64,000 nucleotides of DNA, taken from Deroplatys truncata. Its lineage: Eukaryota; Arthropoda; Insecta; Mantodea; Mantidae. Below, piece after piece: positions 54,259 to 63,757 of the stretch. The stretch is taken from NCBI GenBank assembly GCA_030765065.1, contig CM060981.1, positions 224,013,152 to 224,077,151 on the forward strand. Direction: 5' to 3'. The notes under the pieces were generated by a model. That model saw nothing but the letters and a program-made list of their open reading frames with translations, made no database searches and was not told the origin of the DNA. The translations under genes were made by a program, and so were the position numbers. Position 1 is the stretch's first letter. Every line of letters starts with the position of its first letter.

Positions 54259-55366
54259 TGAAACGGCAACTCTAGGCCGGGCCCGAGAACTGTAATTATA
54301 GATAATTTATTAAATAACTTTTATTGATGTTAAATCGTACTATGTAAATATCTTTTTCTCATACTGCTTGTATATTTTAAGAAGGGTGATTTAACGTTAT
54401 GTATCTATCTAGGTTACTAATATTAGTAGAGTTATAAATGGTTTAATGTAAATAATTTAAGCGCTATGTTAAAATACTGTCCACGACGAAATGTTTTAGC
54501 TACAGGAATAGTGCTTTCGAAGGCAGAAAACCTAGGTTTATGACATCTCTTCGGTCGCAGTGCCATTATTCCTACAGCGAGGGTGTAACGCCTTTGTCCC
54601 TTTATTTGATAATTCGCCGTGACCAAGTGAGCGAGACAGATAGCCTAACGGTAAATGTAGGAAAAGCCGCGATTTATATTAAACTTGGACCAATGAGATC
54701 TCTGGAAGTTTATTCGAAATAGTTAGACGCGTCGAGTGGCGCTAAAATGGACCAATAGGAAAGGAAGCAGCCCCAGAAGCCTGAGACTATAAATGGATCT
54801 GTTTGGAGCAAATTGGGGACAGTTTTTGTCGTCAGTTTTGTCAAGGCAGTTTAAGCAAGAGAGTTTTGTCATGTCCGTTTAGCATTGCAGTTTGTTCGAC
54901 AGTTTTTGTCATGTATGGTCAGGGAGAGATGCTGCAGGATGTGTGAGATATCGCGCCAAAACAGGGAATCAACATAGTTTTAGAAACACACCTAAGATCC
55001 GCTACCCGTAAAGAGATAATAAGCATATTTAAACTTCGTGTCATATCCGCGCCGTAGTTGAACAGCGGTGGACAGTATTTTACGGCAATACCAGTGTTGT
55101 ATACTACGAGTGTTAATTAAATAAAGAGAAACGGCAGTGTCATCTTTTCATAAACAAAGCACGTCTATGTCTTCCTATATCACCACCCGAGATCTACGTT
55201 TTCCTTTACCGAGGATAAGTCCATGCTCCTATATAGTTTAAAGAAAACTACTGCAGCTAGCCGAGGATAAAATTGAAGAGAACCAACACACTGTGAATTT
55301 CTGGAACCAACGGGAGAAGCATCGAAGGTAAGACTACAGCAACGGACGAAGGAGGTGACCGCCGCA
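54259..55366 (+). mobile_element. Solo LTR, 1108 bp, in Tc1 copy 2
   Basis: It begins TGAAACGGCAACTC and ends GACCGCCGCA, with AGGC on both sides (54255-54258, 55367-55370): TG...CA termini and a 4-bp target duplication, as for Gypsy-type LTRs. Signals are in the right order on the plus strand: GGACCAATAGG (CCAAT, about 54750), CTATAAATGG (TATA, 54789), several CAGTTTTTGTC-like repeats just after it, and AATAAAG at 55122. No internal region or second LTR is present, so recombination between LTRs probably removed the rest. Boundaries are exact because Tc1 copy 1 supplies the empty site. Confidence 0.85.
54787..54797 (+). promoter_or_regulatory. TATA box of the solo LTR
   Basis: ACTATAAATGG lies about 38 bp after a CCAAT box and about 335 bp before AATAAAG. 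This is the expected U3-R layout. Confidence 0.55.
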
Positions 55367-55887
55367 AGGCGAGGCGTCGTTTGGCACTTTACTGCGTGAT
55401 GTGTGGCTTATGAGCAGCCGCTCCACCATGGAATCCAAGGTTTCTCACCTCACGCCTAAGTGGTATAGTACTTGGAGTGGATCCTGATGCAGTTTGGAAT
55501 TCCTGTGTGATGGTCTGGATAGATGTCTGCCTATTACTCTTTACGACCCTCTTCAAATGTCGGCGCTTTCCGTCAGTCAATAGAAGAGGTCGACCTGTAC
55601 GCTTTTGTGCTGTACATGTCCCTTCACGTTTCCACTTCACTATCACATTAGAAACAGTGGACCTAGGGATGTTTAGGCGTGTGGAAATCTGACATAAGTG
55701 ACACCCAATCACCTGACCACGTTCGAAATCCGTGAGTTCCACGGAGCGTCCCATTCTGCTGTTTCACGATGTCTAATGACTACTGAGGTCGCGGATAATG
55801 AGTACCAGGCAGTAGTGGCAGCACAATGCACCTAAGATGAAAAACGTATATTTGTGGGGGTGTCCGGATACTCTTGATCACATAGTG

Positions 55888-56151
55888 TATCTCGCCCGTG
55901 GGTTTGGAGGGCAATAGCTGCACAACAAAAATTGAAATTGCCGTCAATCCTGAATCAAAGTCCGAAACTCTCCCTCATCAGTTACCCCCAATTCTTTCAC
56001 CGTGCGGTCGGATCAGTACTAAGCTAATTCCCTTCACACTTGAAAGTAAACAAACTGTTTATGTGAATACTGTGAAATGACTTAAACAGTCAACGAGTTG
56101 TTTCCCAAGCCAAAACTGCCGAAATGACCATAGAAGTTAAGGTGACACGCA
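55888..56151. other. Spacer with SINE family C tail
   Basis: GCCGAAATGACCATAGAAG followed by TTAAGG at 56119-56143 matches the tail of family C SINEs. No head was found. The rest is unassigned. Confidence 0.4.
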
Positions 56152-57033
56152 CGAGGGCGGATTGATAAGTCCATGACTTTGACAAGAGATAGCGTTCTAA
56201 TCACAGGTTTTTTGTTTGCACACAAGTCTTACATCTATTCTGGGTATAATTACAGAAATTCGTCATTTGTTTCTTAGAACATTGTTGAGAGCGTTTAAAA
56301 TAAGCAGATGTGTGTTGCTTTGTAGAAAATGCAGAAAAGTGAATTTCGTGTTCTGATAAAGCACTACGTTTTGCGTGGTAAGGCGGTGAAGGAAACGGAA
56401 GAAAAGCTGAACAAGTAGGTACTATGGGGACTCTGCTCCATCACATAGCATGGTTCACAAACTATTCTAAAGCGAAACCATTCCAAACCATGCGAAAAGC
56501 ATTCCGTCGGCAGGGAAAATCATGGGATTCACAAGGGGTGATAGACATCCACTACTTGAAAAAGGGCAAAACGATCGCAGGTTCATATTAGGCCGCAATG
56601 CTGGATCAGTTTCACAAGGAATTATTAAAGAAACGACCCCATTTGGTGAGGAAAAAGGTTCTCTTTCACCAGGATAATGCATCCTCACACAAGTCAGCCA
56701 TTGCCATCACAAAATGTGTGGAATTGAGCTACGAACTGCTACCTCACCCACCATATTCTCCAGATTTGGCTCCGAGCGACTTCTTCCTCTTTGCAAGCCT
56801 GAAAAATTGGCTCGATGGGAAGAAATTCACGTCCAGTGAACACATCATGGCAGAAACAACCTCATACTTTGCATACTTCGAAAAATCATATTTTTTGGCA
56901 CGGTTAAAAAAATTGGAGACACGTTGGGTAACGTGTATTGAATTGAAAAGAGGCTATGTTAAGAAATAAAATTGATTTTTTGAAAAAAAATGTTATTTTC
57001 TTCTAAAAGTCATTGACTTATCAATCCCCCTCG
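56152..57033 (+). mobile_element. mariner element, internally deleted (882 bp)
   Basis: The inverted ends are CGAGGGCGGATTGATAAGTC at the left and the complement of GACTTATCAATCCCCCTCG at the right. TA is present on the right (57034-57035); the left flank reads CA, presumably mutated. About 400 bp of the usual ~1.3 kb are missing between the N-terminal and central coding parts. Confidence 0.8.
56329..56969 (+). pseudogene. mariner transposase with large internal deletion
   Basis: The start is MQKSEFRVLIKHYVLRGKAV (56329), stopping early. A central piece reads KAFRRQGKSWDSQGVIDIHY and LKKGKTIAGSY-stop. An open C-terminal part of 124 codons (56598-56969) then has KKVLFHQDNASSHKSA (second Asp), PYSPDLAPSDFFLFASL (third Asp, DD34D spacing) and TRWVTCIELKRGYVKK-stop. 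The linker, most of the HTH region and the first Asp (DETW region) are missing. It is related to, but not the same as, the element at 59606-60876. Confidence 0.82.
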
Positions 57034-57458
57034 TATATGCCATATGCTGTGGAGGAGTAAGCCATAACTTCGCGCGGAGGAATCAGTGCTCCACACGCAC
57101 ACAGAAAGTAGTCACTGGGCTTTCACAGTAAGAAGAGGAAACCTGTGGGGGTATTGTGACCACGAAGCATATTTGCACAGCGTGAGTTGATAGGGTGGGC
57201 CGAGGGCGTGGCATGATGTACCGCCAAGACATTTAAATGAAGTTAGTGATGGAAAACAAACAAAATACTCTGTTAACATGTTCTGAAATACATATATGGC
57301 CTAGCAAATAGAAATGTTAGAAAATATTCAGATTTTACTTTCTCTACTACGTACATAGGAGGCAGAGGTGTTGCATTCCACCCAAAAATTCGATACCGAG
57401 ATTTCACCAGAAATATATGTTTTGAGGACCTCTGAAAAAAAGAAGCATTTTTATAAAA

Positions 57459-57462
<4 letters not shown>

Positions 57463-57515
<53 letters not shown>
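57463..57515. repeat. (TG)n microsatellite in outer HLE
   Basis: A long pure GT run lies at the fixed HLE microsatellite position, between the AAAAAGG and TTTGTCTACGAACAGC blocks. Confidence 0.95.
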
Positions 57516-57523
<8 letters not shown>

Positions 57524-57540
57524 AACAGCATAGATGAAAA

Positions 57541-58370
57541 TCTGATGTGTTACACTCACATGACATTATCTACTCCTGTACAAACTATTTTTACAAACGC
57601 TTATTCTCCATATGCTTCATGTTAATCGACATATCCAGATGTTAATCTTATTGGTAATTTTCTTGTAGATGCAAGGGGAATTGCTAGGCTTTAAGCGATA
57701 GTCAAATATTTTAAGAGGTGGTTGCTATGCGGAGTATTCCATTCTCTTTGCATTACCAGGACAAAAAAAATGAATAACGAATTTGAGAAAAAGTACAAGT
57801 ATTGGAAAATTTAAGGGAATAACAAGCAATATCTCGAAAATGGTTCATTCAACAACAAAAATGTATATGACATAAATTGTGTATTTTAACGCGCGCTACA
57901 TTATTTGTGTAGTAAAATTTTGTCTATCTTATGGTTTACCAGTTTACCAAAAGTCGTTCACAATGAACACTTTTGGAGACATTCCCAGAAAATTCGAGAT
58001 ATACATTTCATTTGTCATAAAAATATCTTAAACATACGATATTTTAATCAAAATCGTTAGCCATTTTTGAAACATTTAAAATTTACGAAAAATGTTCCAT
58101 GTAAAGGGTAATCCTTAGGGGGGGGGTGATTTTCTTGTAAACTTTCGTGTCGCATCTCTGGAAGATACTGAACCTAATTACCAGGTTTGGTGTTTATTCG
58201 ACTGTTCTTTTCTGAGTTATGCTGTTCACAGACATACACACGGACATGTTTCTAAAACTACTTTTTTTGGATTCAGAGTGTCTCAAAACATATATTTCCG
58301 GTGAAATCTCGGTATCGAATTTTTGGGTGGAATACAATACTTCCCCATCTTACTCGTAGAGTAAGTAAAA
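57541..58370 (-). mobile_element. HLE copy nested in HLE
   Basis: It begins TCTGATGTGTTACACTCACA at 57541 and ends TACTCGTAGAGTAAGTAAAA at 58370. It is inserted in the A-run of the outer copy's GATGAAA-AACG site with no target duplication beyond the A/T bases, so the termini are fixed to within the A-run. The CA tract is reduced to GACATACACACGG. Confidence 0.88.
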
Positions 58371-58523
58371 AACGAAAAGTCGGATAAATACAAAACTTGG
58401 TGTTTAAGTTCAGTAACTTCCAAAGAAGCGACACGAAGATATTAAAAAAATCCTCTCACCCCCAATACCCCTTACGTGGAACTTTTCGAAAACTTTTATT
58501 TTTTAAAAAATGGCTCTAACGAT

Positions 58524-59197
58524 GAGATGATGTTACCTTTTTAGGAGGCGATTCACAAACACTAATAAAGTTGCATGCTTTTAATCTGTGAACACTTATT
58601 TAAGCAGTAAAAATTGAGGTTTCCGCATTACAATCCACATAAGGAACAATTAAGGCAAATATTATTGAATTATATGATAGAACAATAACTAATTTACATG
58701 GTTTGTTATCTTCACCTTCCTCTTTAACCGCCTGGTTTCGCCAGAATTTAGAGTTTTCATTTTGTACAAATGGCAATTTTAGTTAGTTACGACGTCGCAA
58801 CAGCAGGGTAGCATATCTACCTCATACGGCTCCAAATTTGATCTGTTTCAGGGTTGGAAGTGTCGGTGATGGTGTTTCGGTGCAGCGTGCCAGGAAAAAG
58901 GGATGCTCTCTGCGAACTTTATCCGTCCCTCGGCCTCTGCGTGAGGAGGAGTCTCCGGTCTGGCAGTTCATCTGCGGGACGTCTCATTCTGGAAACTGTA
59001 GGAACCCTATCATTGGTGTGCCATGACTCCTGGTTACGGCCGCCCGGTGTCTACCTTCACCTCATCCCTTCCTCCCGGGGGCGCCGGTGCAATATTCTCA
59101 TTCCTGGATCAGTACCAAATCCCCTCAGGTTCACAATCTAATCCAACACCTCACACGGCTGTAGTGATCTCTCGCCCACTACCTACAGGGCAAGGTA
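58524..59197. other. No gene recognised; GC-rich block
   Basis: The stretch 58840-59190 is GC-rich with three overlapping ORFs (62-95 codons) in different frames, which is typical of a repeat body rather than a gene. The block leads directly into the first tail of the family D SINE array, so it could be part of a composite SINE. Confidence 0.4.
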
Positions 59198-59602
59198 TGG
59201 CATTGAATTTTTCAGTCTGGTTCTACCTTTCCAACCTTAGCCTACACACAGCATGTGTGAAAGTACAGTTAACTATTATTGATTGAGCCAATAGTGGTTA
59301 ACTATGAAGAAGTATTAGAAATTGTAAGTCACCATTGAGGTATGTTATCTCAAAATAAATTTGAGAACGCTTTGTGGTTTATAGGGGAAAATCTCAGTTG
59401 GGGAATTAAATATCATGCCGGCATGTTGCCATGATAGCTCAGTTGGCTAGAACAGCGGCAGAAAGCCGGAGATCCGTGGTTCAAATCCCGGTATTGACAT
59501 TGAATTTTTCAGTCTGATTCTACCTCTCCATGTGTGAATTAACATTTTAATTATCACTGATTGATCTAATAATGGTTAACTGAACCCCAGAACTTTCAAA
59601 GA

Positions 59603-60697
59603 TTACGAGGGGTGTCCAAGAAGTACCCGACCCAACAAAGAAAATGCAAACATTAAAAAAACAAAAAAAAAAATCACAAAAAAACACATCTTCACTACAT
59701 AGTCTCCTTTCAGCTCGATACATTTTTCCCAGCGATGTTCAATAGCTTCGGTACCCTGTTTATACTGAGAGCCATCGAGTTCTGCAAAATAGCCATCAAC
59801 TGCAGACTGTTCACTGTTGGCAAATCTTTTAGCATCAAGCCATTTCTTCAACTTTGGGAATAGAAAATAATCAGAGGGGGCTACATCTGGAGAATAGTGT
59901 GTATGAGGAAGCAATTCGAACTTTAACTCTCGATTTTGGTCATGGCGATAATGGATGTGTGAACTGGTGCATTGTCTTGATGAAACAAGTTTCTTTTCCA
60001 CTAAATGCGGCCGTTTTTGCTTGATTTCATCATTCGAATGCTGCAATAAGTTTGCATAATACTCGCCATTGATTGCTTTTCCTTTTTGAAGATAATCGAT
60101 GAACATTATTCCACACACATTCCAAAAAACTGACGCCATGACCTTGCCTGCAGATGGAAATGTCTTCGCCTTCTTTGGAGCCGATTCTCCCCTTTCAGTC
60201 CCCTGTTTTGACTGTTCCTTCGTCTCAGGTGTGAAGTGATGGGCCCATGTTTCATCCATAGTTATGAATCCACACAAAAACTTGGCTTTATTGCAGCAAA
60301 ACTTCACCAAACACTCGATTGAAACACCCTCCCGATGCTGCTATTGTTCCATTGTGAGTAGACGCGGCACCCATCTTGCACATAGCTTTCACATGTCTAA
60401 ATTTTCAGTCAGTATGCGAAGTACAGCACTTTTTGAAATGCCTACGATGTCTGCTAGCTCTCGCACTTTCAATCTACGGTCATCCAATACCATTTTGTGG
60501 ATTTTCCTCACAATTTCTGGCGTGATCATCTCATTTGGTCGACCACTGCGATGTTCGTCTTGACAGCTCGTACGGTCTCGCTTAAACTCAGGAGCAGACT
60601 CCCCCAGAGTAGAATCTAGCTCAGCTTTAATATTAGTTGGACTAAGACCTTTCAAATGAAAGTATTGTATCACATAACGATGATCAGTTTTATCCAT
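59603..60697 (-). pseudogene. mariner transposase, near-complete but with two internal stops
   Basis: The ATG at 60697 starts MDKTDHRYVIQYFHLKGLSP. A short in-frame deletion precedes EFKRDRTSCQDEHRSGRPNE. The second HTH reads VRELADIVGISKSAVLRILT. Two stops (TGA after LDM, TAG after TMEQ) lie near 60385 and 60340, but the frame does not change. The first Asp is in FITMDETWAHHFTPETKEQS. At the second Asp two compensating frameshifts turn the HQDN block into VSSRQCTSS. The third Asp is in YSPDVAPSDYFLF. The normal stop after ELKGDYV is lost, and the frame runs into the TIR. It is inactive but recent-looking. Confidence 0.88.
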
Positions 60698-60876
60698 GTT
60701 TACAAATTTGCTGAGAGCGTTCACTATTGATGGCTGCCAAACAATTACTAAACGACGTAGCATCATCAAACTTCAGACTTAAGCTTTATAGGGTTGGTAC
60801 TTTCTACCACAGTCATTTGTTTGAAATAACAACCATTATCTATACATCAGGTCGGGTACTTCTGGGACTGCCCTCG
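59606..60876 (-). mobile_element. mariner element, nearly full length (1271 bp)
   Basis: The inverted ends are CGAGGGGTGTCCAAGAAGTA (59606) and the complement of TACTTCTGGGACTGCCCTCG (60876). TA flanks both sides (59604-59605, 60877-60878). It is inserted in a tail of the family D array, whose sequence resumes directly on the right (AAGTCGCTATTGGGTATG). Confidence 0.93.
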
Positions 60877-61325
60877 TATAAGTCGCTATTGGGTATGTTA
60901 TCTCAAAATTTACCGGGAAAAATGTGAGTCAGTTGGAGAATTTATTGTAGTGCCGGCATGTTGCCATGGTAGCTCAGATGGTTAGAGCAACGGCACGGTA
61001 AGTCGAAAATTCGTGGTTAAATCCCGCCATGGAATTGATTTACACTTTAGCCTACACGGCATGTGTGAAAGGACATCATCATATACAAATTAGCCCTAAT
61101 AGTGGTTATCTATAAAGCTAGAAAATGCAAGTTGCCTTTGAGGTATGGTTTTCTATTATGTACTTGAGGTCGCCTTTGTAGTTTACCAGGGCACTTAGAT
61201 GAAAAATCTAATGTATCGCGCCATGGTAGCTCAAACGGCAAGAGTCAGTGTGGAGAGCAAAAGATTCATGGTTCGAGTCCCGGCCGTGGAATTGAATTTT
61301 TCAGTCTGATTCAACTTATCAACCA

Positions 61326-61841
61326 ATGAAACACTTGTTTCGTCTAAAAGAGCAGTTTTATTTCTAAGACGTAATTCTACCTTCTTAAGCAAAAGCGTCA
61401 TTTACCTGTTCTGCTGACTTTGCATGTCCTATTTACATGCAAACTTATCAGAAGTTTTTATTATTTTGGTATACAAAGGCAGATTGAAGTAGATAACCTT
61501 GATCCTTGAGGCAGTTCCCTGGTTATGCGGATACTACATATACATGACCATTCTTACGTGTGCGGCTAAGAGTAATAATGTCAGTGAAAGGTTAAACGAA
61601 TCGCTCTATGAAAGCGCTAAAAAGCTGTTCCTTTTTATACGAACAGACTTCATAATATTTGCAGTATACTGTATGTATTTACAACACATATAGGGATTAA
61701 TTCGTCTCTTCATATTTTAATGCAAAGTTAATAACGAAATATTCCCAATCAACTCAACACCCACTGGTGAATTAGCGCTGTAATATAAAAGTTTACTTCT
61801 CGTATTTTTCGGGGTTCATCAAATTTGAAAAATTGTAATGA
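61326..61841. other. No gene recognised
   Basis: AT-rich sequence. The 64-codon ORF at 61499 has no recognisable features. Confidence 0.45.
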
Positions 61842-62617
61842 ATATTATTCAACAAATAAACCATTGCAGAAGTAGTTAATTACACATTTCGTTACTAATA
61901 TAAAGGGGACAGCGATAGTAAAATGTTTAAGAACTGGAGCTATATGCGGCCTTAAAATTTCACACCGTTTCCATGCAATCGCGAGAAACAACTGAATGGT
62001 GACAGGACTTGAAAAGAAAGACCAAGTAACGAACAATTTGAACCATTAATAACGGATATCTCAGAACTGGCTTATGCCACAAAAAAGGTTATTTGAGGTA
62101 AACTGCGTATTTTGAAGAGCTCTTAATTTTTTGTGTAGTACGTTTTCACCTATCGCTTAATGTTTTGCAATTACACAAGAATATACAAAATTCCTTCCCA
62201 ATGAAGAGGACCTTGCAAGCTATTTCCAGAATATTGAAGATATACATTTTGTTCATGTAAACATCTTTAATGTATCCTATTTTAATCAAAATCGTTGAAA
62301 CAATTTTCAGAAAATAAAAAATTTCGAAAAATGATCCATGTAAAGGGTAGTTTGGGGTGGAGGATTTTCTGAAAATCTTCGTGTCGCATCTTTGGAAGAT
62401 ACCGAGCTTAAATATCAAGTTTGATGTTAATCCGAATTTTCGTTTTTGAGTTATGTTGTTCACACACATACACCCGCGCTCGTGTACCTTTTTCTAAAAA
62501 TGTTCTTTTGGGGTTCCGAGGGCCTCAAAACATACATTTCCGATGATTTCTCGACATCGTATTTTCGGATGGAATATAATACTTCCTATACCTACTGTAG
62601 TTATAGAGAAAGTAAAA
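61842..62617 (-). mobile_element. HLE copy, old diverged subfamily, tail truncated
   Basis: ACACATTTCGTTACTAATAT, TTTCCATGCAATCGCGAGAA, GAACAATTTGAACCATTAAT, TTTTAATCAAAATCGTTG and TTGAGTTATGTTGTTCAC appear in HLE order, ending GTAGTTATAGAGAAAGTAAA. The TCTGATG end is missing. It shares subfamily-specific blocks with the copies at 4444-5300 and 45268-45960. Confidence 0.7.
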
Positions 62618-62766
62618 CGTGTGTGTTACCTTCACTGTTAGAATAAAATGCTGGAGGTCTACCTATACTACGTATAGTAAGTAGGGGAAGTATTTTATTC
62701 CACCCAAAAATTAGATACCGAGATTGCACCGGAAATACATGTTTTGAGACCCCCTGAATAAAAAAA

Positions 62767-63545
62767 TCTGATGTGTTACACTCACATGACTTTCTCTACT
62801 CTTGTACAAACTATTTTTACAAACGCTTATTCTCCATCTATTTCATATTAATCGAGATAAACATTTGCAGAAACGATCTTTTGACATGCAAAGAGAATTA
62901 CATTTTACACATAGCGACCGGTTCTAAAAATATTTGACTATCGCTTAAGGCCTAATATGTTCCCCTTGTTTTGTATTTGCAAGGGCAATATAAGCACATA
63001 CATGTCTCTTAATAGCTGGTTGCTATGTGCAGCACCATTCTGTTTGCCACAAATTAATACTGTTTGCATATCCAAGACAAAAAAATGAATAACGAATTCC
63101 CATTTGAGAAAATAAGTATTGAAAAATTTAAGGGAATAACAAGCAATATCTCGAAAATGGTTCACTCAACAAAACAAATGTATATGACATAAATTGTGTA
63201 TTTTAACGCGAGCTACATTTTTTGTGTAGTAAAATTTTGTCTATCTCTTATAGTTTACCAGTTATGCAAAAGTCGTTCATAATGAAGAATACTTTTGGAG
63301 ACATTCCCAGAAAATTCAAGATATACATTTTATTTGTCATAAAAATATCTTAAACATATGATATTTTAATCAAAATTGTTAGAGCCATTTTTGAGAAAAT
63401 TAAAATTTTCGAAAAATGTTCCATGTAAAGGGTAATCTCGGGTGGGGGGATTTTCTTGAAAACCTTTGTGTCGCATCCTTGGAAGATACTGAACCTAAAT
63501 ACCAAGTTTGGTGTTTATCCGACTGTTCGTTTCTGAGTTATGCTG

Positions 63546-63613
<68 letters not shown>

Positions 63614-63757
63614 CACACACACGGACATGTTTCCAAAAATGCTTTTTTTGGATTCAGGGGGTCTCAAAACATATATTTCCGGTGAAATCTCGGTATCGAA
63701 TTTTTGGGTGGAATACAACACTTCCCCTACTTAGTATACGTAGTAGAGAAAGTAAAA
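62767..63757 (-). mobile_element. HLE copy nested in HLE, with internal inversion
   Basis: It starts TCTGATGTGTTACACTCACA at 62767 and ends TACGTAGTAGAGAAAGTAAA at 63757. Inside the tail, 62882-62970 (GACATGCAAAGAGAATTACA and GACTATCGCTTAAGGCC) is in the opposite orientation to the rest of the copy, so part of the tail is inverted or a second tail inserted. The microsatellite (CA)n then (GA)n covers 63547-63622. Confidence 0.85.
63547..63622. repeat. (CA)n-(GA)n compound microsatellite
   Basis: A long CA run passes into GA and back into CA before CGGACATGTTTCC. This is the longest tract among the HLE copies here. Confidence 0.95.

Larger units (their letters stand above)
53476..55754 (-). 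pseudogene. Tc1-like transposase, copy 2, interrupted
   Basis: The N-terminal part (55754 down to 55389) reads MGRSVELTDFERGQVIGCHL, with a short deletion before ISTRLNIPRSTVSNVIVKW, and GRPLLLTDGKRRHLK. The LTR then interrupts. The catalytic part (54210 down) has SDESRYTMW (first Asp present), IFQHVRAPAHTARAV (second Asp replaced by Val), and DLNLIEHLWDVLE (Glu present). The family stop codon is changed, so the frame runs on to 53476 outside the element. Copy 1 and copy 2 have lost different catalytic residues. Confidence 0.88.
53547..55887 (-). mobile_element. Tc1-like transposon, copy 2, split by solo LTR
   Basis: The ends CACTAAGTGAACAAAAGCAT (53547) and GGATACTCTTGATCACATAG then TG (55887) are inverted repeats matching copy 1. 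TA flanks both sides (53545-53546, 55888-55889). Removing the LTR and one 4-bp duplication leaves 1229 bp, close to the 1242 bp of copy 1. Copy 1 gives the unoccupied sequence at the LTR site (TTACACCAAGCGAGGCG). Confidence 0.92.
57333..58523 (+). mobile_element. HLE copy interrupted by another HLE
   Basis: The outer copy starts TTTTACTTTCTCTACTACG at 57333 and proceeds through the TG tract to AACAGCATAGATGAAA (57539). It resumes at 58371 with AACGAAAAGTCGGATAAAT and continues to TGGCTCTAACGATGAGATG near 58523, where it is cut off. Other copies read AACAGCATAACTCAAAAACG without interruption. The outer copy is more diverged than the inner one. Confidence 0.85.
59198..61325 (+). repeat. Tandem SINE family D array, ~258-bp period
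   Basis: The tRNA-like heads start at about 59428, 60962 and 61218 (CCATGATAGCTCAGTTGG, CCATGGTAGCTCAGATGG, CCATGGTAGCTCAAACGG). Each is followed by a B-box-like GTGGTTCAAATCCCG, the block ATTGAATTTTTCAGTCTGAT and tail pieces CCTACAC-GCATGTGTGAAAG, AATAGTGGTTAACTAT and TATGTTATCTCAAAAT. After subtracting the inserted mariner (1271 bp plus one TA) the first two heads are about 261 bp apart, and the next two are 256 bp apart. A tail without a head lies at 59201-59410. It is a tandem array, not dispersed single SINE insertions. Confidence 0.7.

Noticed and set aside
59428-61290. tRNA genes
   Set aside because: The tRNA-like blocks have A and B boxes, but acceptor arms do not pair, the heads are multi-copy and they are fused to constant non-tRNA tails. 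They are SINE heads. The same applies to the blocks at 15366, 28960, 33528 and 35087.
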